A stretch of 7,931 bases of DNA from Desulfobacteraceae bacterium (GCA_003354055.1 PIVQ01000311.1:1-7931), one strand, 5' to 3'; positions 1 through 6,919 are shown, counted from the first letter of the stretch. Made by a program: numbers and translations. The notes: generated by a model from the letters alone, not told the origin.

Positions 1-23
1 ATGATTGAAAAATTAAGTCGGTT

Positions 24-1010
24 TCATATGCTGTTTTTTAGAACTGATAACAATCGGGAGTGTGTAGTACGGCCCAAAAACAAATCAAAAATATCGCTTG
101 ATTTTTTCCTGGTGCTCTTTATAGTTTGATTATTTTGCAGATAGTTCATGGCTTTGTCGCATCGGGCTCCGTCGTTATACATGGACCGGTCCATCTCAAT
201 CCAGTAGTTTTCCGAAAGCAGAGCAGAGTCTAAAATGATGTAATCATATAGCTTAGGATAACCTTTTGCGTTGTTTTTCTGTATTTCTCCCCTGAAAATA
301 TGTTTCTGGCCGGATTTAATCACCTGCTTGTTCCATGTGCCTGAGTTTTCATATTCAAGGTTTTTCTCCTCAAGACATAATTGTTTAGTTCTGCCACGAA
401 TCAGGCCACTGATGAAGACTTTTTTAACGGGGATGTCTGCATACAAATTGGGCTTTGTTTCAAGGTACCAGAAGACTTTACCACCAGCCCGCCGATACCA
501 GATTTTGTTTACTTTCAGGGCATTCTCAGGCTTGGCGTTGGCATCCAGGAGGAATGGCCGAGGGAGCGGAACATATATTGCGGCTCCTCCAACCTTGATG
601 GCCAGTTTGTAGGTGCCCGCCTTTCCGGGTAGCGGACCTCTTGCAAACCCGGACTGTCCGGCGCCTATTAATGGTATGATCCCCAGCATTCTTTCGGAAT
701 TGTTTTTCTCCCAGAGTGCAATGCCCTGAACAGTCACCTTAAAGTTCCGCGCGGACTTATTGGAGTAATTTTTTACATTGACCTGCCATTGATGAGTGTT
801 GTCTTCTGTGGTGACGACTTCAAGGGATTCAAATCTGATATCAACGTAGCTTTGTGCTGCGGGGTTGACTTGTTGCTTTCCCGGTTTTTTAATATTTGAC
901 TTGGGGAGAACAGCTTGCTGGGCCAGGGCTGAAAAACTGAACAATAAACAAATAAAAACTACAATACCGATTTTAAGCATACGAGAATAAATTGAGCATG
1001 ATTTAAGCAT
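24..1010 (-). CDS. Exported protein of unknown function (328 aa, signal peptide)
   Basis: I do not recognise a family. The N-terminus is a typical Sec signal peptide: basic residues up to K13, a hydrophobic stretch at about residues 14-27, and an A-L-A/Q-Q cleavage site after residue 30, so the mature protein is probably periplasmic or on the cell surface. The mature part begins with a Pro/Lys/Gln-rich linker (about 31-52). It continues into a beta-rich region with alternating hydrophobic residues (about 55-150) that resembles an Ig-like or CARDB-type fold (weak inference), then a second half with aromatic residues and few cysteines. The start at 1010 is supported by a GGGAGG ribosome-binding site at 1015-1020, although the spacing to ATG is only four bases. 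An in-frame Met at residue 11 (980) would give a more conventional signal peptide but has no visible ribosome-binding site. The gene looks more AT-rich than the acd genes. It is transcribed divergently from the radical SAM gene. Confidence 0.8.
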   Translation of the reverse strand: MLKSCSIYSRMLKIGIVVFICLLFSFSALAQQAVLPKSNIKKPGKQQVNPAAQSYVDIRFESLEVVTTEDNTHQWQVNVKNYSNKSARNFKVTVQGIALWEKNNSERMLGIIPLIGAGQSGFARGPLPGKAGTYKLAIKVGGAAIYVPLPRPFLLDANAKPENALKVNKIWYRRAGGKVFWYLETKPNLYADIPVKKVFISGLIRGRTKQLCLEEKNLEYENSGTWNKQVIKSGQKHIFRGEIQKNNAKGYPKLYDYIILDSALLSENYWIEMDRSMYNDGARCDKAMNYLQNNQTIKSTRKKSSDIFDLFLGRTTHSRLLSVLKNSI

Positions 1011-1279
1011 GATTCCTCCCTGACATAGGGTTTTAAGAAGAGATGGAATTTACGAACCAAAACAATGACATAACTCTTTAAACGGGAATAGTCTGCCAAA
1101 TCAGGTCGATTCTGTCAAGTATCGCTCTTATCCCCAACAGGCGCACTATTCCTTCTCATCTGCCGCATGCATGCTCAGTGTGCCGCTAAAATTAAAATTG
1201 GGACTGGAATTATCAGCCGTTTTCCTCTAATAGTAAGGGCTGTGAATTTATAAACAAAAACTAATTTAAAGGCCCTGAT
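1011..1279. other. Divergent intergenic region
   Basis: This 269-base stretch separates two divergent genes and must hold promoters for both. Besides the possible minus-strand promoter, it contains a 10-bp palindrome GCATGCATGC at 1165-1174. That palindrome lies between imperfect inverted arms GGCGCACT (1140-1147) and AGTGTGCC (1177-1184). A TATAAA sequence at 1249-1254 could be a -10 box for the radical SAM gene, but no good -35 box sits 16-18 bases upstream. No open frame here looks like a gene. Confidence 0.4.
1090..1118 (-). promoter_or_regulatory. Possible sigma-70 promoter for the exported-protein gene
   Basis: Read on the minus strand, a perfect TTGACA lies at 1118-1113. It is followed after 17 bases by CAGACT at 1095-1090, which matches TATAAT at only three positions. 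This would leave a leader of roughly 70 bases before the ATG at 1010. The -35 box is convincing and the -10 box is weak, so the call is tentative. Confidence 0.35.
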
Positions 1280-2176
1280 ATGACCCAGAACGCTATTCCG
1301 GAAGGATTCCACCATGTGGGAAACTGCATCCGCCCGCCCAGTGAGTACAATGCCATACTTTTACAGGCAACCCTTGGCTGCTCCCATTCCAAATGTACCT
1401 TTTGCGGTGCGTATAAGGATAAAAAATTCGCCCTGAAAGACCGGAAATACCTGGAGGGGGATTTTGAATTTGCGGCAAAGTACTGCCGGCACCAGGACCG
1501 GGTCTTTGTCATGGACGGGGATGCCTTTGTCATGCCCATGAAAGACTGGAAATGGCTGCTTAAAAATATAAAGGAAAAACTTCCGTGGGTCAGGCGTGTC
1601 ACCTGCTATGCCAATTTAAAATCCATCATGCTGAAGACGGATGAGGAGCTTGCATGGCTCCATGAAAACGGACTTAAGGCCGTATTTTTAGGACTTGAAT
1701 CCGGCCATGCCCAGGTTCGAAAAGATATACGCAAAGGCGGCACTCCGGAAGAGCTGATCCACCACTGCCGGCGCCTGCGAAAATCAGGTATCCGCCTGGT
1801 CACCATTGTGCTTCTGGGACTGGGCCAGCTTGATCGCAGCCTTGCCCATGCAAGGGAAACCGGCAAGGCCCTGACCGCCATAGATCCTGAAGCGGTGAGT
1901 GCCTTAAGCCTGATCCCCCTTCCCAATACCCCATTGGGACAGGCCTTTGAAAAAGGAGAGTACAAGGTTCCGGATGCATTGGGCATGGTCGCCGAGCTGC
2001 GGGAACTTGTTAAACATACCGATCTTACAAGGGGGGCCTTTCGATCCGTCCATGCCAGTAATTATCTGAATGTTGATGCAAGATTCCCAAAGGACAAAGA
2101 GGATGTGCTCCACACCCTGGATCAGGCGCTGGCCGGCGATATAAACCTGAAACCGGAGTGGGCTCGGGGACTGTAA
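1280..2176 (+). CDS. Radical SAM protein (COG1032-like)
   Basis: This 298-residue protein belongs to the radical SAM superfamily, whose members cleave S-adenosylmethionine with a [4Fe-4S] cluster to start radical chemistry. The cluster motif is C34, C39 and C42 in 'GCSHSKCTFCGAYK'. The first gap is four residues rather than the classic three, a variant I associate with a COG1032-type subgroup of 'Fe-S oxidoreductases'. Further family-like elements are the MDGDAF segment at 78-83 (second strand of the barrel) and GLESG at 138-142, a usual SAM-contact motif. There is no N-terminal cobalamin-binding domain and no cysteine-rich C-terminal extension, so this is close to a minimal partial-barrel enzyme. 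The substrate cannot be told from sequence. The start follows a weak AAAGG at 1268-1272, seven bases before the ATG. The gene seems monocistronic: a strong hairpin repeat begins eight bases after its stop and the next gene has its own promoter. Confidence 0.88.
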   Translation: MTQNAIPEGFHHVGNCIRPPSEYNAILLQATLGCSHSKCTFCGAYKDKKFALKDRKYLEGDFEFAAKYCRHQDRVFVMDGDAFVMPMKDWKWLLKNIKEKLPWVRRVTCYANLKSIMLKTDEELAWLHENGLKAVFLGLESGHAQVRKDIRKGGTPEELIHHCRRLRKSGIRLVTIVLLGLGQLDRSLAHARETGKALTAIDPEAVSALSLIPLPNTPLGQAFEKGEYKVPDALGMVAELRELVKHTDLTRGAFRSVHASNYLNVDARFPKDKEDVLHTLDQALAGDINLKPEWARGL

Positions 2177-2183
2177 GAGCGTT

Positions 2184-2278
2184 AGCGAGAGCTGCGAGAA
2201 CAGCTGGAACAGCGAGAGCAGTAGCGGGTCTCGCTGTTCGAGCAGTTCTCGCTGTTCTCGCTGATAACTGTTCTCGCT
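2184..2278. repeat. Long imperfect hairpin repeat, copy 1
   Basis: Left arm 2184-2216 and right arm 2230-2262 are both 33 bases and are inverted complements with four mismatches by eye, around a 13-base loop (2217-2229). The arms are built from 9-nt units of the form AGCGAGAAC, or GTTCTCGCT on the right side. A further GTTCTCGCT-type unit follows after GATAACT and ends at 2278. The left arm (2184-2217) matches 7401-7434 at 32 of 34 bases, and the right end (2245-2278) matches 7545-7578 at 33 of 34, in the same orientation. It lies between the radical SAM stop and the MarR promoter and could act as a transcription barrier, although no T-run follows. The element class is unknown to me; a REP/MITE-like dispersed repeat is the nearest description. 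Confidence 0.85.
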
Positions 2279-2296
2279 GAAAAATGCACATTTTTC

Positions 2297-2326
2297 TTGA
2301 CATAGCACCCAATCGTTTGCTAACGA
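2297..2326 (+). promoter_or_regulatory. Promoter of the marR-acdB-acdA operon
   Basis: A perfect TTGACA at 2297-2302 is followed after 18 bases by TAACGA at 2321-2326, which is preceded by TG as in extended -10 boxes. Transcription would start near 2333, only a few bases before the ATG at 2335, so the message would be leaderless or nearly so. This fits the absence of any ribosome-binding site before either candidate start. The -10 box itself is only a moderate match. Confidence 0.45.
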
Positions 2327-2340
2327 ACGTTCGTATGCAA
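2317..2340. promoter_or_regulatory. Dyad operator, probably for the MarR regulator
   Basis: A 24-base region has two-fold symmetry at 20 positions: TTGC, a two-base mismatch, a perfect 12-base core ACGAACGTTCGT (2323-2334), another two-base mismatch, and GCAA. It overlaps the predicted -10 box and the likely ATG at 2335. MarR dimers commonly bind such dyads over their own promoters and repress, so autoregulation is the simplest reading. The symmetry is seen directly; which protein binds is inferred. Confidence 0.6.
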
Positions 2341-2775
2341 CCAAAAGATTCCGACCCAAAATACTTTATATGTTCCCTTGCCACCCAGGCGGTGCGCAGG
2401 ATGGTGGCCTATTATAACCAGGCCCTGGAACCCTTAGGGCTGACCGCACAGCAGGTAATGGCTCTGGGGGTTCTCTGGCAGGAGGAGGGCTTAAGCCTGG
2501 GCGTCTTTGCAAAGCGGGCCGGCATGGGCAAGGCCGCTGCCGTCACCATGATCAAGCGGCTGGAAGCCATGGATCTGGTCGAAAAAAAGGCAGATCCCGA
2601 CGATGCCCGCCTCAACGTATTAACACTGACGGACAAGACAAGAGAACTTGCCCCCGAGCTGCTGGCCATGGGGACAAAACTTGAAGAGAGCATTGAACAG
2701 GCCGTTGGAAAAGAAGACATGGACTCCCTGATTAAGGCGTTGTCCGTCATCCGTGATTTAGACCTGGACCTCTAA
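2335..2775 (+). CDS. MarR-family transcriptional regulator
   Basis: This is a winged helix-turn-helix repressor of the MarR family. From the start at 2335 it has 146 residues, a normal family length. The N-terminal dimerisation helix spans about residues 10-34. The helix-turn-helix covers about 53-82, with LGVFAKRAGMGKAAAVTMIKRLEAMDLV typical of the recognition region. The wing contains DPDDARLNVLTLT at 88-99, a hallmark family motif. C-terminal helices (about 102-143) complete the dimer interface. The frame is open back to an ATG at 2284, which would add 17 residues, but that start lies upstream of the predicted -35 box and inside no recognisable family sequence, so 2335 is preferred. acdB starts 14 bases after the stop, pointing to one operon. 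By analogy with MarR proteins that sense aromatic acids or acyl-CoAs, the ligand may be a substrate or product of the Acd enzyme; this is inference only. Confidence 0.88.
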   Translation: MQPKDSDPKYFICSLATQAVRRMVAYYNQALEPLGLTAQQVMALGVLWQEEGLSLGVFAKRAGMGKAAAVTMIKRLEAMDLVEKKADPDDARLNVLTLTDKTRELAPELLAMGTKLEESIEQAVGKEDMDSLIKALSVIRDLDLDL

Positions 2776-2789
2776 CGATAAGGCACTAT

Positions 2790-3476
2790 ATGGACCTGAT
2801 TAAAGAAGCACTGGCAAATAGGCAGACCGCATTATCCGAATTTCAATCCAAATGCCTTTTAAATGAAGCCGGCATCCCCGTCACCCGGGAGATGTTGGTA
2901 CAAACTGCGGATGAGGCCGTGGCAGCAGCAGAAACTTTAAGGTATCCCGTTGTCCTCAAGGCCTGTTCCTGGGAACTTTTGCACAAAAGCGAACTTAACG
3001 CTATTGAGCTTAAGCTGTCGACGGAAGAATCCGTCCGGCAGGCTTTCAAAAGAATAAGCGACCGAATTGATCTTCCCTTAGAAGGCATACTGGTTCAGGA
3101 GATGGTGGAAGGTCAGCGGGAACTGGTTGCGGGTCTTAGCCGTGATCCCCAGTTCGGCCCCTGTGTCATGCTGGGGTTCGGAGGAGTGATGACCGAAGTA
3201 ATCAAGGATACGGCATTTAGGGTAGCGCCCTTTGATAGAATAGAGGCCCTTGATATGATCGATGAATTAAAATCAAGGGCTCTGCTGGATGCGTTCCGGG
3301 GCCAGGAACCTGCGGATCTTACCGCCCTTAGCCGGATCCTTATGACCTTAGGACAGTTAGGAATGATCCAAGACGCCATTTCCGAGATCGATATCAATCC
3401 CCTGATTATTTCCCCGGACGGGTCTGTCAAAGCCGTGGATGCCCTCATTATCCTGGAAGGAAAAAGCTCCCTATGA
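2790..3476 (+). CDS. acdB: Acyl-CoA synthetase (ADP-forming), beta subunit, ATP-grasp
   Basis: This is the 228-residue ATP-grasp subunit of an NDP-forming acyl-CoA synthetase (acyl-CoA + ADP + Pi to acid + CoA + ATP, reversible, cytoplasmic). Visible family elements are the N-terminal 'FQSKCLLNEAGIPVTRE' segment, YPVVLKAC in the ATP-grasp lid region, and LHKSE with H65, which corresponds to the beta-subunit histidine that carries phosphate in archaeal ACD1. These are followed by VQEM (102-105), GLSRDPQFGP (115-124), GFGGVMTEVIKD (129-140) and the metal-binding EIDINPL (199-205). The length fits free-standing beta subunits; many bacteria fuse it to alpha. After the histidine the usual HKSD-x-GGV is replaced by HKSE-LNAI, a local departure that could change active-site packing. 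A TAAGG ribosome-binding site ends six bases before the ATG. Its stop overlaps the start of acdA, implying translational coupling and equal subunit supply. The acyl substrate is not predictable from sequence. Confidence 0.9.
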   Translation: MDLIKEALANRQTALSEFQSKCLLNEAGIPVTREMLVQTADEAVAAAETLRYPVVLKACSWELLHKSELNAIELKLSTEESVRQAFKRISDRIDLPLEGILVQEMVEGQRELVAGLSRDPQFGPCVMLGFGGVMTEVIKDTAFRVAPFDRIEALDMIDELKSRALLDAFRGQEPADLTALSRILMTLGQLGMIQDAISEIDINPLIISPDGSVKAVDALIILEGKSSL

Positions 3477-4939
3477 TCACTTCAATTTCCCAAAGCCCGC
3501 TTTACACAATAGCAAACCCAAAAAGCATTGCCTTTTTCGGTGCCTCCAATAATTTTGCCGCGATGGGATCCGGTATATTAAGTACCATTCTCTCCGATGG
3601 ATACGAAGGCACGATCTACCCGGTTCATCGCAAGGAAAAAACCGTTTTGGACCTGCCGGCCTATGCAACGGTGGAAGCGCTCCCGAAGGTCCCTGACATG
3701 GCCTATATTGTCCTGCCCACAAAAATCGTTGCCCAGACCCTTAAGGCCTGCGGAGAAAAAGGGATCCGCCATGCGGTAATTGTCACGGCAGGGTTCAGAG
3801 AAGTGGGAGGCGAAGGCCCTGCCCTGCAAAAAGAAGTGGAGGAGATTGCAAACGAGTACAATATCAGATTCACCGGCCCCAACTGCATTGGCGTGGTCAA
3901 TTCCCATTTAAACCTGAACGCCACCTTTCTGCCGTCCGAAGGGAAAAAAGGCTTTATCGGCATGGCCTCCCAGAGCGGCAGCTTTATCACCCAGATGTTC
4001 AGCTATCTTTCCAATCGGTTCGGCTGCGGATTCAGCACCGGGTTCAGCCTGGGAAATGAAGCCAATATCGATCTTGTGGACTGTATCGAATACCTGGGCG
4101 CCTGCCCCGACACCCGTGTCATTGCCCTTTATGTCGAATCCATACGTCAGGGCCGAAAATTCATTGAAGCAGCCAGAAAGGTCTCACTGCACAAACCCAT
4201 TGTTGCCTTTTATGCGGGCGGATCCGAAACCGGCAAGAGAGCCTGTCTCTCCCATACAGGATCTCTCGCAGGCCCGGATCGCCTCTATGACGGTGTTTTC
4301 AAACAAAGCGGCATCATCCGCGCCCATACTATCGAAGCGTTGTTCGACTATTGCTATGTCCTTGGCGCAGCCCCCCTGCCCCGGGGCAACGGGATAATCA
4401 TCCAGACCCATTCCGGCGGTCCCGGCGCTGCTGCGGCAGATGCCTGCGAACGGACCGGCCTTGAACTGCCCCTGCTGTCCCCGGAAACCCTGGAAAAGCT
4501 GCCCCCTTTCATCCCCCATACCGGCAGCGCAAACAACCCCATTGATCTGACCTATACCAAGAACCCTCTGGATTTCTTCCACGGAATTCCCAAGGTCCTG
4601 CTGGAGGAAGACAAGGCGGACGGCCTGCTGATCTACTTTCTGGTCACCATTGACATGATCGGCAAAGCCCTGACCGCCATGGGCGTGCCGGAAGAAGAGC
4701 TTGATACCCAGGTCGATGCCGTTGTGGACTCCCAGTGCGAGGCCGTTGCCTCTTTGATCAAAACCTATGAAAAGCCCGTTATCGGATTTTCATTCCTGAC
4801 CCGCAAAAACCAGTTCATTGCAGGCCTTCAGGATAAAGGCGTTCCCGTACTCGCCAGCCCGGAACGTGCTGCGGCAGCCTTTGGCGCCCTGGTGGAATAC
4901 ACACGTCTGCATAGAAAAATTATGAATCAGGGCGGGTAA
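3473..4939 (+). CDS. acdA: Acyl-CoA synthetase (ADP-forming), alpha subunit
   Basis: This 488-residue subunit pairs with the ATP-grasp subunit just upstream; the ATGA overlap at 3473-3476 is typical of coupled subunits. The N-terminal CoA-binding Rossmann domain opens with SIAFFGASN (18-26). GPNCIG (135-140) and SQSGS (166-170) follow, as in succinyl-CoA ligase-like proteins. H261 in SHTGSLAG is the expected catalytic histidine that is phosphorylated during turnover. A further flavodoxin-like ligase domain occupies about residues 300-480, including the THSGGPG segment. The order matches alpha subunits of acetate-CoA ligases (ADP-forming), and the length is slightly above the archaeal norm of about 460. 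All residues I would look for are present, so the enzyme should be active. The ribosome-binding site is poor (AAGGA, 11 bases from ATG), consistent with reinitiation after acdB. Transcription probably ends in the hairpin region just downstream. Confidence 0.92.
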   Translation: MITSISQSPLYTIANPKSIAFFGASNNFAAMGSGILSTILSDGYEGTIYPVHRKEKTVLDLPAYATVEALPKVPDMAYIVLPTKIVAQTLKACGEKGIRHAVIVTAGFREVGGEGPALQKEVEEIANEYNIRFTGPNCIGVVNSHLNLNATFLPSEGKKGFIGMASQSGSFITQMFSYLSNRFGCGFSTGFSLGNEANIDLVDCIEYLGACPDTRVIALYVESIRQGRKFIEAARKVSLHKPIVAFYAGGSETGKRACLSHTGSLAGPDRLYDGVFKQSGIIRAHTIEALFDYCYVLGAAPLPRGNGIIIQTHSGGPGAAAADACERTGLELPLLSPETLEKLPPFIPHTGSANNPIDLTYTKNPLDFFHGIPKVLLEEDKADGLLIYFLVTIDMIGKALTAMGVPEEELDTQVDAVVDSQCEAVASLIKTYEKPVIGFSFLTRKNQFIAGLQDKGVPVLASPERAAAAFGALVEYTRLHRKIMNQGG

Positions 4940-4957
4940 AGGACCTTTGAATTAAAA

Positions 4958-5023
4958 GGGGCAGGAAATTGCCGGGCCAGCCCGGTAAATCCCTGCCCCG
5001 GATTCCCCACCGGGTTAATTTTT
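4958..5023. terminator. Compound terminator between convergent operons
   Basis: A two-part hairpin pairs GGGGCAGG (4958-4965) with CCTGCCCC (4992-4999), with an inner CCGGG/CCCGG stem (4972-4976 with 4981-4985) and a four-base loop. On the minus strand it is followed by TTTTAATT, so it suits termination of the DUF1641 gene. On the plus strand an alternative stem, CCCGG (4997-5001) with CCGGG (5010-5014), is followed by TTAATTTTT and suits termination of acdA. The two stems share bases 4997-4999 and are mutually exclusive. Confidence 0.75.
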
Positions 5024-5676
5024 CAGGTAGCCTTCAATAGTGAAAGTCCGCGGGTTAACTCAAGCAACACCCCCAGGCCCTGTTTTATATCCTGATCATT
5101 CATGGCCATGAGCATGGAAAAAGGTCCTGTGGGTTTTGAATCTGAAAGGTTGATGGAAGCCGGAATTTTTGAGGCCTTTTCAAACAGCTCAACAGATTTC
5201 GGGTCGGTGAGATTACCCAGTGAATCCACCAATTTTCCTAAGCCCCGACTTATTTGCTCTATTTCCTCCGGGGTATACTTGTTGGTTATATCTTTTATTA
5301 CATCCAGGACGATACTCAGCATTTTAAATACATGTTTCTGTTCCAGGTCATCCAAAAAACTGATGAACTGCGGAACAGTTGATTTTAATAATGGTTCTGC
5401 ATTAACAGCCAGATCTATAAAGCTGTGCAGCATATCAAGGGCAAAACTGAAGTTATCCATATTTCTCAGGACTTTTTTACAAAGATAAACCAGTTTTTCC
5501 AGCTGGAAATCAGCCTCAACATCAGCCAGCCCCACAATCAATGCCTGAACGCCTTCATTCAACCGGGGAGTCAGTTCTTCCTTCAGCTCTTTTATGGATG
5601 CTGCAGACTCTGCAATGGGGGTTATTTTTTCCTCAAGGCGTTCCAGGCGTTCAAGAATTTTTTCTTCATTTGTCAT
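5023..5676 (-). CDS. DUF1641 domain protein, probable SQR partner
   Basis: This 217-residue soluble, almost wholly helical protein starts with a charged coiled-coil segment (about 1-40). It ends with a DUF1641-like sequence, 'MAMNDQDIKQGLGVLLELTRGLSLL', in which a glycine- and leucine-rich helix is the family signature. The biochemical role of DUF1641 is not settled; the genes often sit beside SQR-like or other redox enzyme genes, which suggests an accessory or assembly function. I chose the start at 5676 because AGGAGG (5688-5683) lies seven bases upstream; an open frame extends to 5715 but would overlap the preceding gene and has no such site. The ribosome-binding site overlaps the TAG stop of the SQR gene, leaving a 10-base gap, so the two are certainly co-transcribed. 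No transmembrane segment or signal peptide is apparent. Confidence 0.82.
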   Translation of the reverse strand: MTNEEKILERLERLEEKITPIAESAASIKELKEELTPRLNEGVQALIVGLADVEADFQLEKLVYLCKKVLRNMDNFSFALDMLHSFIDLAVNAEPLLKSTVPQFISFLDDLEQKHVFKMLSIVLDVIKDITNKYTPEEIEQISRGLGKLVDSLGNLTDPKSVELFEKASKIPASINLSDSKPTGPFSMLMAMNDQDIKQGLGVLLELTRGLSLLKAT

Positions 5677-5686
5677 GGCCCACCTC

Positions 5687-6919
5687 CTAAGCGTGTTGAC
5701 GAACTTTTCCGGCAATATTCATCTGGGGTTCCAGGGGAAGATCAAGCCCCTTCATCATCAGATTCCAATAGACCCACCTGAACATCATTTTACCCCAATG
5801 ATTACTCAGACTCTCCTTTAACAGGCTGAAGGGCCCCATGCCCGGGAAGGGAAACTTGCCCGGTAACGGTTCAACATCATAACTGAAATCCAGGAGAATG
5901 GCCTTTTCAAAGCCGGAGGCCAAAAAACAGGTGGCATGACCGTCAAACTTTGGAAGGGCTTTATGGCCGTCCATCTCTCTGACAATATTTTCAACAAGGG
6001 TATAGGCCATGTAATGGGCAACGGATCCGGCCTTGGAAGTGGGCACATTGGTGGTGTCTCCAATGACAAAAATCCTGTCAAAATTTTCCGCTTTCAGGGT
6101 GTGATTGTCCGTGGGAACAAATCCCACAGGATCACTGACCCCGGAGTCGATGAGCATATGATTTCCCATGTTGGGAGGTATGGCTACCAAAAGATCATAT
6201 CCCACCTTATCTCCTTTATGGGATTCAATTGATTTTTCTTTGGCATTGACCTGGGCCAGATCAAAGTTTGGGGTCACTTTAATATTTTTTTTCGCTGCAA
6301 ATTCAGCCAGAACCTTAGCTGCAACAGGTTTGGTGAACACATTATCAAGGGGGGTTACAAACTCTATATCCACCTTGTCCCTGACCCCGTTCACCTGGAA
6401 AAACCAGTCCGCCATAAAGACGAATTCCAGGGGGGCAATGGGGCATTTATAGGGGACTTCCGCTATATTCAGAACAATTTTACCCGAGTCAAAATACTTC
6501 AGTTTTTTAGACAGGGCAATGGCACCTTCCAGGGTATAAAAATCAAAGACATCGGTTCGCCAGGCATCGTTCATGCCGTCTATCTCCTCAGGTGCGATAT
6601 CGCAGCCCGTGGAAATGATAAGCCAGTCATACTCATATTTCCCCAACCGGGTCTCTACTCTGCGGTTTTCAGGATCAATTTTAACAATATAGTCCACCAC
6701 AAATTCAACCCCCTGGGGGATAAACCCCTTTTTGGGTTTAATGACATCATCGGGCGAATAGACCCCAAAGGGGATAAACAGATATCCGGCTTGGTAATGA
6801 TGGCGCTCATCCCTGTCAATAATGGTAATCTCCAATTCAGATTCGGGTACTTCATTGCGAAGCATGTTGGCAACGATTGTCCCGCCGGCACCTGCACCAA
6901 GTATTAATACTTTTCTCAT
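5687..6919 (-). CDS. SQR-like NAD(P)/FAD-dependent oxidoreductase
   Basis: This 410-residue flavoprotein resembles sulfide:quinone oxidoreductases, which oxidise sulfide to sulfane sulfur and reduce membrane quinone. The FAD-binding GAGAGG (8-13) and an acidic end to the second strand (IIDRDE, 33-38) form the N-terminal Rossmann fold. IGDTTNVPTSKAG (286-298) is the second FAD-contact motif and matches the SQR form closely. Three cysteines stand where SQRs need them: C106 in STGC, C159 in YKCPIAP and C331 in ATCFLASG; the last two would bridge the growing polysulfide. The C-terminus (about 356-396) is rich in Gly/Pro and then amphipathic and aromatic, as expected for monotopic membrane attachment. 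There is no signal peptide. The start is supported by GGGAGG ending eight bases upstream. In a sulfate reducer the enzyme could detoxify or recycle sulfide. Flavocytochrome c-type or polysulfide-related oxidoreductases are alternatives, so I leave the gene symbol blank. Confidence 0.85.
   Translation of the reverse strand: MRKVLILGAGAGGTIVANMLRNEVPESELEITIIDRDERHHYQAGYLFIPFGVYSPDDVIKPKKGFIPQGVEFVVDYIVKIDPENRRVETRLGKYEYDWLIISTGCDIAPEEIDGMNDAWRTDVFDFYTLEGAIALSKKLKYFDSGKIVLNIAEVPYKCPIAPLEFVFMADWFFQVNGVRDKVDIEFVTPLDNVFTKPVAAKVLAEFAAKKNIKVTPNFDLAQVNAKEKSIESHKGDKVGYDLLVAIPPNMGNHMLIDSGVSDPVGFVPTDNHTLKAENFDRIFVIGDTTNVPTSKAGSVAHYMAYTLVENIVREMDGHKALPKFDGHATCFLASGFEKAILLDFSYDVEPLPGKFPFPGMGPFSLLKESLSNHWGKMMFRWVYWNLMMKGLDLPLEPQMNIAGKVRQHA

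Noticed and set aside
1..129. Plus-strand frame from the window edge
   Set aside because: Forty-two codons, antisense to the C-terminal part of the exported protein, with no recognisable product.
271..632. Two overlapping plus-strand frames inside the exported-protein gene
   Set aside because: They are antisense to a gene with a clear signal peptide and ribosome-binding site, and they show no domain-like sequence.
1091..1104. Sigma-54-like TGGCA on the minus strand
   Set aside because: TGGCA is present, but the required GC element at the correct spacing is absent.
2184..2278. CRISPR array or tandem repeat array
   Set aside because: The units are only 9 nt, arranged as two inverted arms with no unique spacers of regular length, so this is a hairpin element and not CRISPR.
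2284..2334. Upstream start of the MarR gene
   Set aside because: It lies ahead of the predicted -35 box, has no ribosome-binding site, and adds residues not typical of the family; kept only as an alternative.
2025..2384. Minus-strand frame with an ARTARTARTA stretch
   Set aside because: The repetitive peptide is a translation of the 9-nt hairpin units; the frame overlaps the radical SAM and MarR genes and has no support as a gene.
5677..5715. Upstream start of the DUF1641 gene
   Set aside because: It would overlap the SQR coding end and bypass the strong AGGAGG site that serves the ATG at 5676.
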